A stretch of DNA of 64,000 nt from Hyphomicrobiales bacterium (GTDB taxonomy: Bacteria; Pseudomonadota; Alphaproteobacteria; Rhizobiales; Rhizobiaceae), in NCBI GenBank assembly GCA_900468065.1, contig UBTA01000083.1, positions 33,675 through 97,674 of the forward strand, in the 5' to 3' direction. A program made the position numbers and the translations under genes. The notes beneath the pieces were generated by a model. That model was not told the origin of the DNA, searched no databases, and saw only the letters and a list, made by a program, of their open reading frames with translations. Positions 62,305 to 64,000 of the stretch are shown in pieces (the stretch's first letter is position 1; every line of letters starts with the position of its first letter).

Positions 62305-63810
62305 GTGACAAAACCGCGCCCGAGCCTCGAAAAGCCGACCCTCGACAAGTACCTGGACAAGGTGACCCTGACCGAGGAGGCCACGCACCATGTGTTGCGG
62401 CCGTGGGCCGGTGTCGGCCTCGGGCTTCTCTTCATGCTGGTCAGCGTGATTTTCGCTGCTGCCTATGTTTCCGAAGAGCCCAAGTACCTGATCATTCTCG
62501 CCGCCGCGGCCGTCGCCGGTTACATGGCGATGAACATCGGCGCCAATGACGTGACCAACAATGTCGGTGCTGCCGTCGGATCCAAGGCGATCACCATGAC
62601 GACGGCGCTGATCATCGCTGCCATCTTCGAGGTCGCGGGTGCCGTGTTTGCCGGCGGGCGCGTTGTTTCGACAATCGAGGCCGGCATCGTCGATGCGACA
62701 CAGATGCCATCCGGCGAGGCATTCGTCTGGGTGATGATGGCCGCTCTGATTTCGGCCGCCGTATGGATCAACATCGCCACCTGGTCCGGCGCGCCGATTT
62801 CGACCACCCACTCGATCGTCGGCGGTATTCTCGGATCCGGTGTTGCGGCAGCGGGCTTTTCCTCGGTTCACTGGGTATCGCTTGCGGGAATAACGGCAAG
62901 CTGGACAGTGTCGCCGATCCTCGGCGGCGGCATAGCGGCGCTGCTTTTGGCCTTCATCAAGACCTTCATCATCTACCGCGAAGACAAGATCGACGCCGCA
63001 GTTTTCTGGACACCGATCCTGCTCGCCGTCATGACGGGATCGTTCGCCACCTATTTCGCCGTGATCGGCATCGAGAAGGTGGCTCACATTCCCATGAGCC
63101 AAGGCATCCTGATCGGCCTGGCCGTGGCGGCGCTTACCATTATTGCAGGCAAGCCCTGGATCGCCCGCCAGGCTCAGGGGCTCGACAACCGCAACCAGTC
63201 GCTGCGCAAGCTCTTCCAGATGCCGCTGATCCTGTCGGTAGCACTGCTCTCTTTTGCCCACGGCGCCAACGACGTGTCGAATGCGGTTGGTCCGCTTGCG
63301 GCCATCGTTGCCAACGTCAATGGCCTCGCCATCGTGCAGACCACCTACGTGCCGCTCTGGGTCATGCTGATCGGCGCGTTCGGCATTTCCTGCGGACTGC
63401 TGCTGTTCGGCCCGAAACTGATCCGGGTCGTCGGTCAGGAAATCACCAAGCTCAATCCGATGCGTGCCTATTGCGTGGCGCTGGCGACGGCGATCACCGT
63501 CATCATCGCCACATCGCTCGGCCTGCCCGTCTCGACCACGCACACCGCCGTCGGCGCCGTCTTCGGCATCGGCTTCTTCCGCGAATGGTACACCCGTAAC
63601 TCCAAGCGGCGGCTGGAATATGTGCGCCAGAAAACCGGGCATCTGGACTTCGAACGGCGCGTCCAGCACAGTCCGGAAGAATCGCACCGGCGCCGCCTCG
63701 TGCGGCGGTCGCACTTCATGACAATCATCGCTGCCTGGGTTATCACCGTTCCCGTTTCAGCGCTGTTGTCGGCGGCGGTCTACATGGTTTTCGCAGTACT
63801 CTTTATCTAG
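62305..63810 (+). CDS. pit: inorganic phosphate transporter, Pit family
   Basis: 501 residues from GTG 62305, preceded by GGAGAACAGACG. About 10-12 membrane segments in two halves, each with a PHO4 signature: NIGANDVTNNVGAAVGSKAI in the first and FAHGANDVSNAVGPLAAIVA in the second. SGAPISTTHSIVGGILGSG and LPVSTTHTAVGAVFGIG are the matching paired motifs. It brings in phosphate, probably as a metal-phosphate complex with protons. A charged cytoplasmic loop (about 430-480) precedes the last helix. No PhoU-like gene is adjacent. Confidence 0.93.
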   Translation: MTKPRPSLEKPTLDKYLDKVTLTEEATHHVLRPWAGVGLGLLFMLVSVIFAAAYVSEEPKYLIILAAAAVAGYMAMNIGANDVTNNVGAAVGSKAITMTTALIIAAIFEVAGAVFAGGRVVSTIEAGIVDATQMPSGEAFVWVMMAALISAAVWINIATWSGAPISTTHSIVGGILGSGVAAAGFSSVHWVSLAGITASWTVSPILGGGIAALLLAFIKTFIIYREDKIDAAVFWTPILLAVMTGSFATYFAVIGIEKVAHIPMSQGILIGLAVAALTIIAGKPWIARQAQGLDNRNQSLRKLFQMPLILSVALLSFAHGANDVSNAVGPLAAIVANVNGLAIVQTTYVPLWVMLIGAFGISCGLLLFGPKLIRVVGQEITKLNPMRAYCVALATAITVIIATSLGLPVSTTHTAVGAVFGIGFFREWYTRNSKRRLEYVRQKTGHLDFERRVQHSPEESHRRRLVRRSHFMTIIAAWVITVPVSALLSAAVYMVFAVLFI

Positions 63811-63826
63811 ACTAAAGGACTGATCT

Positions 63827-64000
63827 ATGCGCGCCAACTTCCGCATGCAGCGGCTTTTCATCGACGTGCCGCTCGCAAAGGGGACGATCTACGAAGTCTC
63901 ACGGGAACAGTTCAACTATCTCGTCAATGTGCTGCGCTTCGAGGCGGGCGACGCCGTGCTGGTGTTCAATGGCCGAGACGGCGAATGGCGGGCCGAGCTC
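63827..64000 (+). CDS. rsmE: 16S rRNA (uracil1498-N3)-methyltransferase, 3' truncated by window edge
   Basis: Only the first 58 codons are in the window, from ATG 63827 (AAAGGACTGATCT before it). [39 protein letters not shown] and DGEWRAEL match the N-terminal RNA-binding (PUA-like) domain of RsmE, which methylates U1498 of 16S rRNA. The SAM-binding part lies outside. Confidence 0.82.
   Translation, partial: MRANFRMQRLFIDVPLAKGTIYEVSREQFNYLVNVLRFEAGDAVLVFNGRDGEWRAEL

Noticed and set aside
61624-63714. 696-codon minus-strand frame antisense to the NUDIX and pit genes
   Set aside because: It covers two confidently identified genes and its product is His/Asp/Arg-rich shadow sequence.

Overview
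The window is ordinary chromosome from an alphaproteobacterium, almost certainly a member of the Rhizobiaceae (Agrobacterium/Rhizobium/Allorhizobium type). The evidence is the high G+C content, a short HisG with HisZ, DUF2093 and DUF4170 genes beside mutL and the lipid A genes, a flagellin with rhizobial-type ends, a rhizobial-type RpoH promoter plus CIRCE in front of groESL, a GGAAC-N16-CGTT (EcfG/RpoE2) promoter, and CCCCTCTGTC-ended inverted repeats between genes. I assign family, not species. I see no rRNA, tRNA, CRISPR array, transposase or prophage.

Layout. Positions 1-2400 hold the end of a galactonate (De Ley-Doudoroff) operon: dgoK (cut by the window edge), dgoA and an SMP-30-type lactonase. 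A lone membrane protein and a stress-promoter-driven PRC-barrel protein follow. At 4.7-9.4 kb a StcD-like demethylase and a non-pyrrolysine MttB-family methyltransferase lie divergent from a LysR regulator, probably a quaternary-amine or betaine demethylation module. At 9.4-12.7 kb are a GGDEF-EAL protein and a PAS-PAS-receiver protein without a kinase domain. At 13-22.3 kb is the conserved block mutL, DUF2093, lpxK, waaA, DUF4170, cysQ and pmbA, interrupted by an orphan flagellin and an HAD phosphatase. At 22.5-37.4 kb are a Kef-type antiporter, patatin, rsmD, rluB with a very long basic tail, tadA, an acetyltransferase, a lipoprotein, ileS, a small RHH protein, ribF, an HAD phosphatase and the chromate genes chrA/chrB.

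At 37.5-39.7 kb is groESL with its heat-shock control elements and a strong terminator. At 40-49.7 kb accessory genes (two small PAS-like paralogues, a ferredoxin-reductase-type flavoprotein, a GST, a ParDE-type pair, an XRE regulator, and a DUF305 cluster) surround hisG-hisZ and hisS. At 49.7-52.4 kb are tag and two tandem L,D-transpeptidases. At 52.5-56.7 kb is the glycolate oxidase operon glcDEF, carrying two inverted-repeat elements. The right end has a LysR regulator, DUF6880, DUF3422, a FadR-type regulator, a NUDIX hydrolase, a Pit phosphate permease and the start of rsmE.

Most of this is well-conserved housekeeping sequence and I found no unmistakable new multi-gene system. The best leads are the MttB-like/StcD-like pair without a visible corrinoid protein, the kinase-less PAS/receiver protein, the orphan flagellin inside the lipid A block, the two PAS-like paralogues about 8 kb apart, and inverted-repeat elements that touch or supply gene ends.
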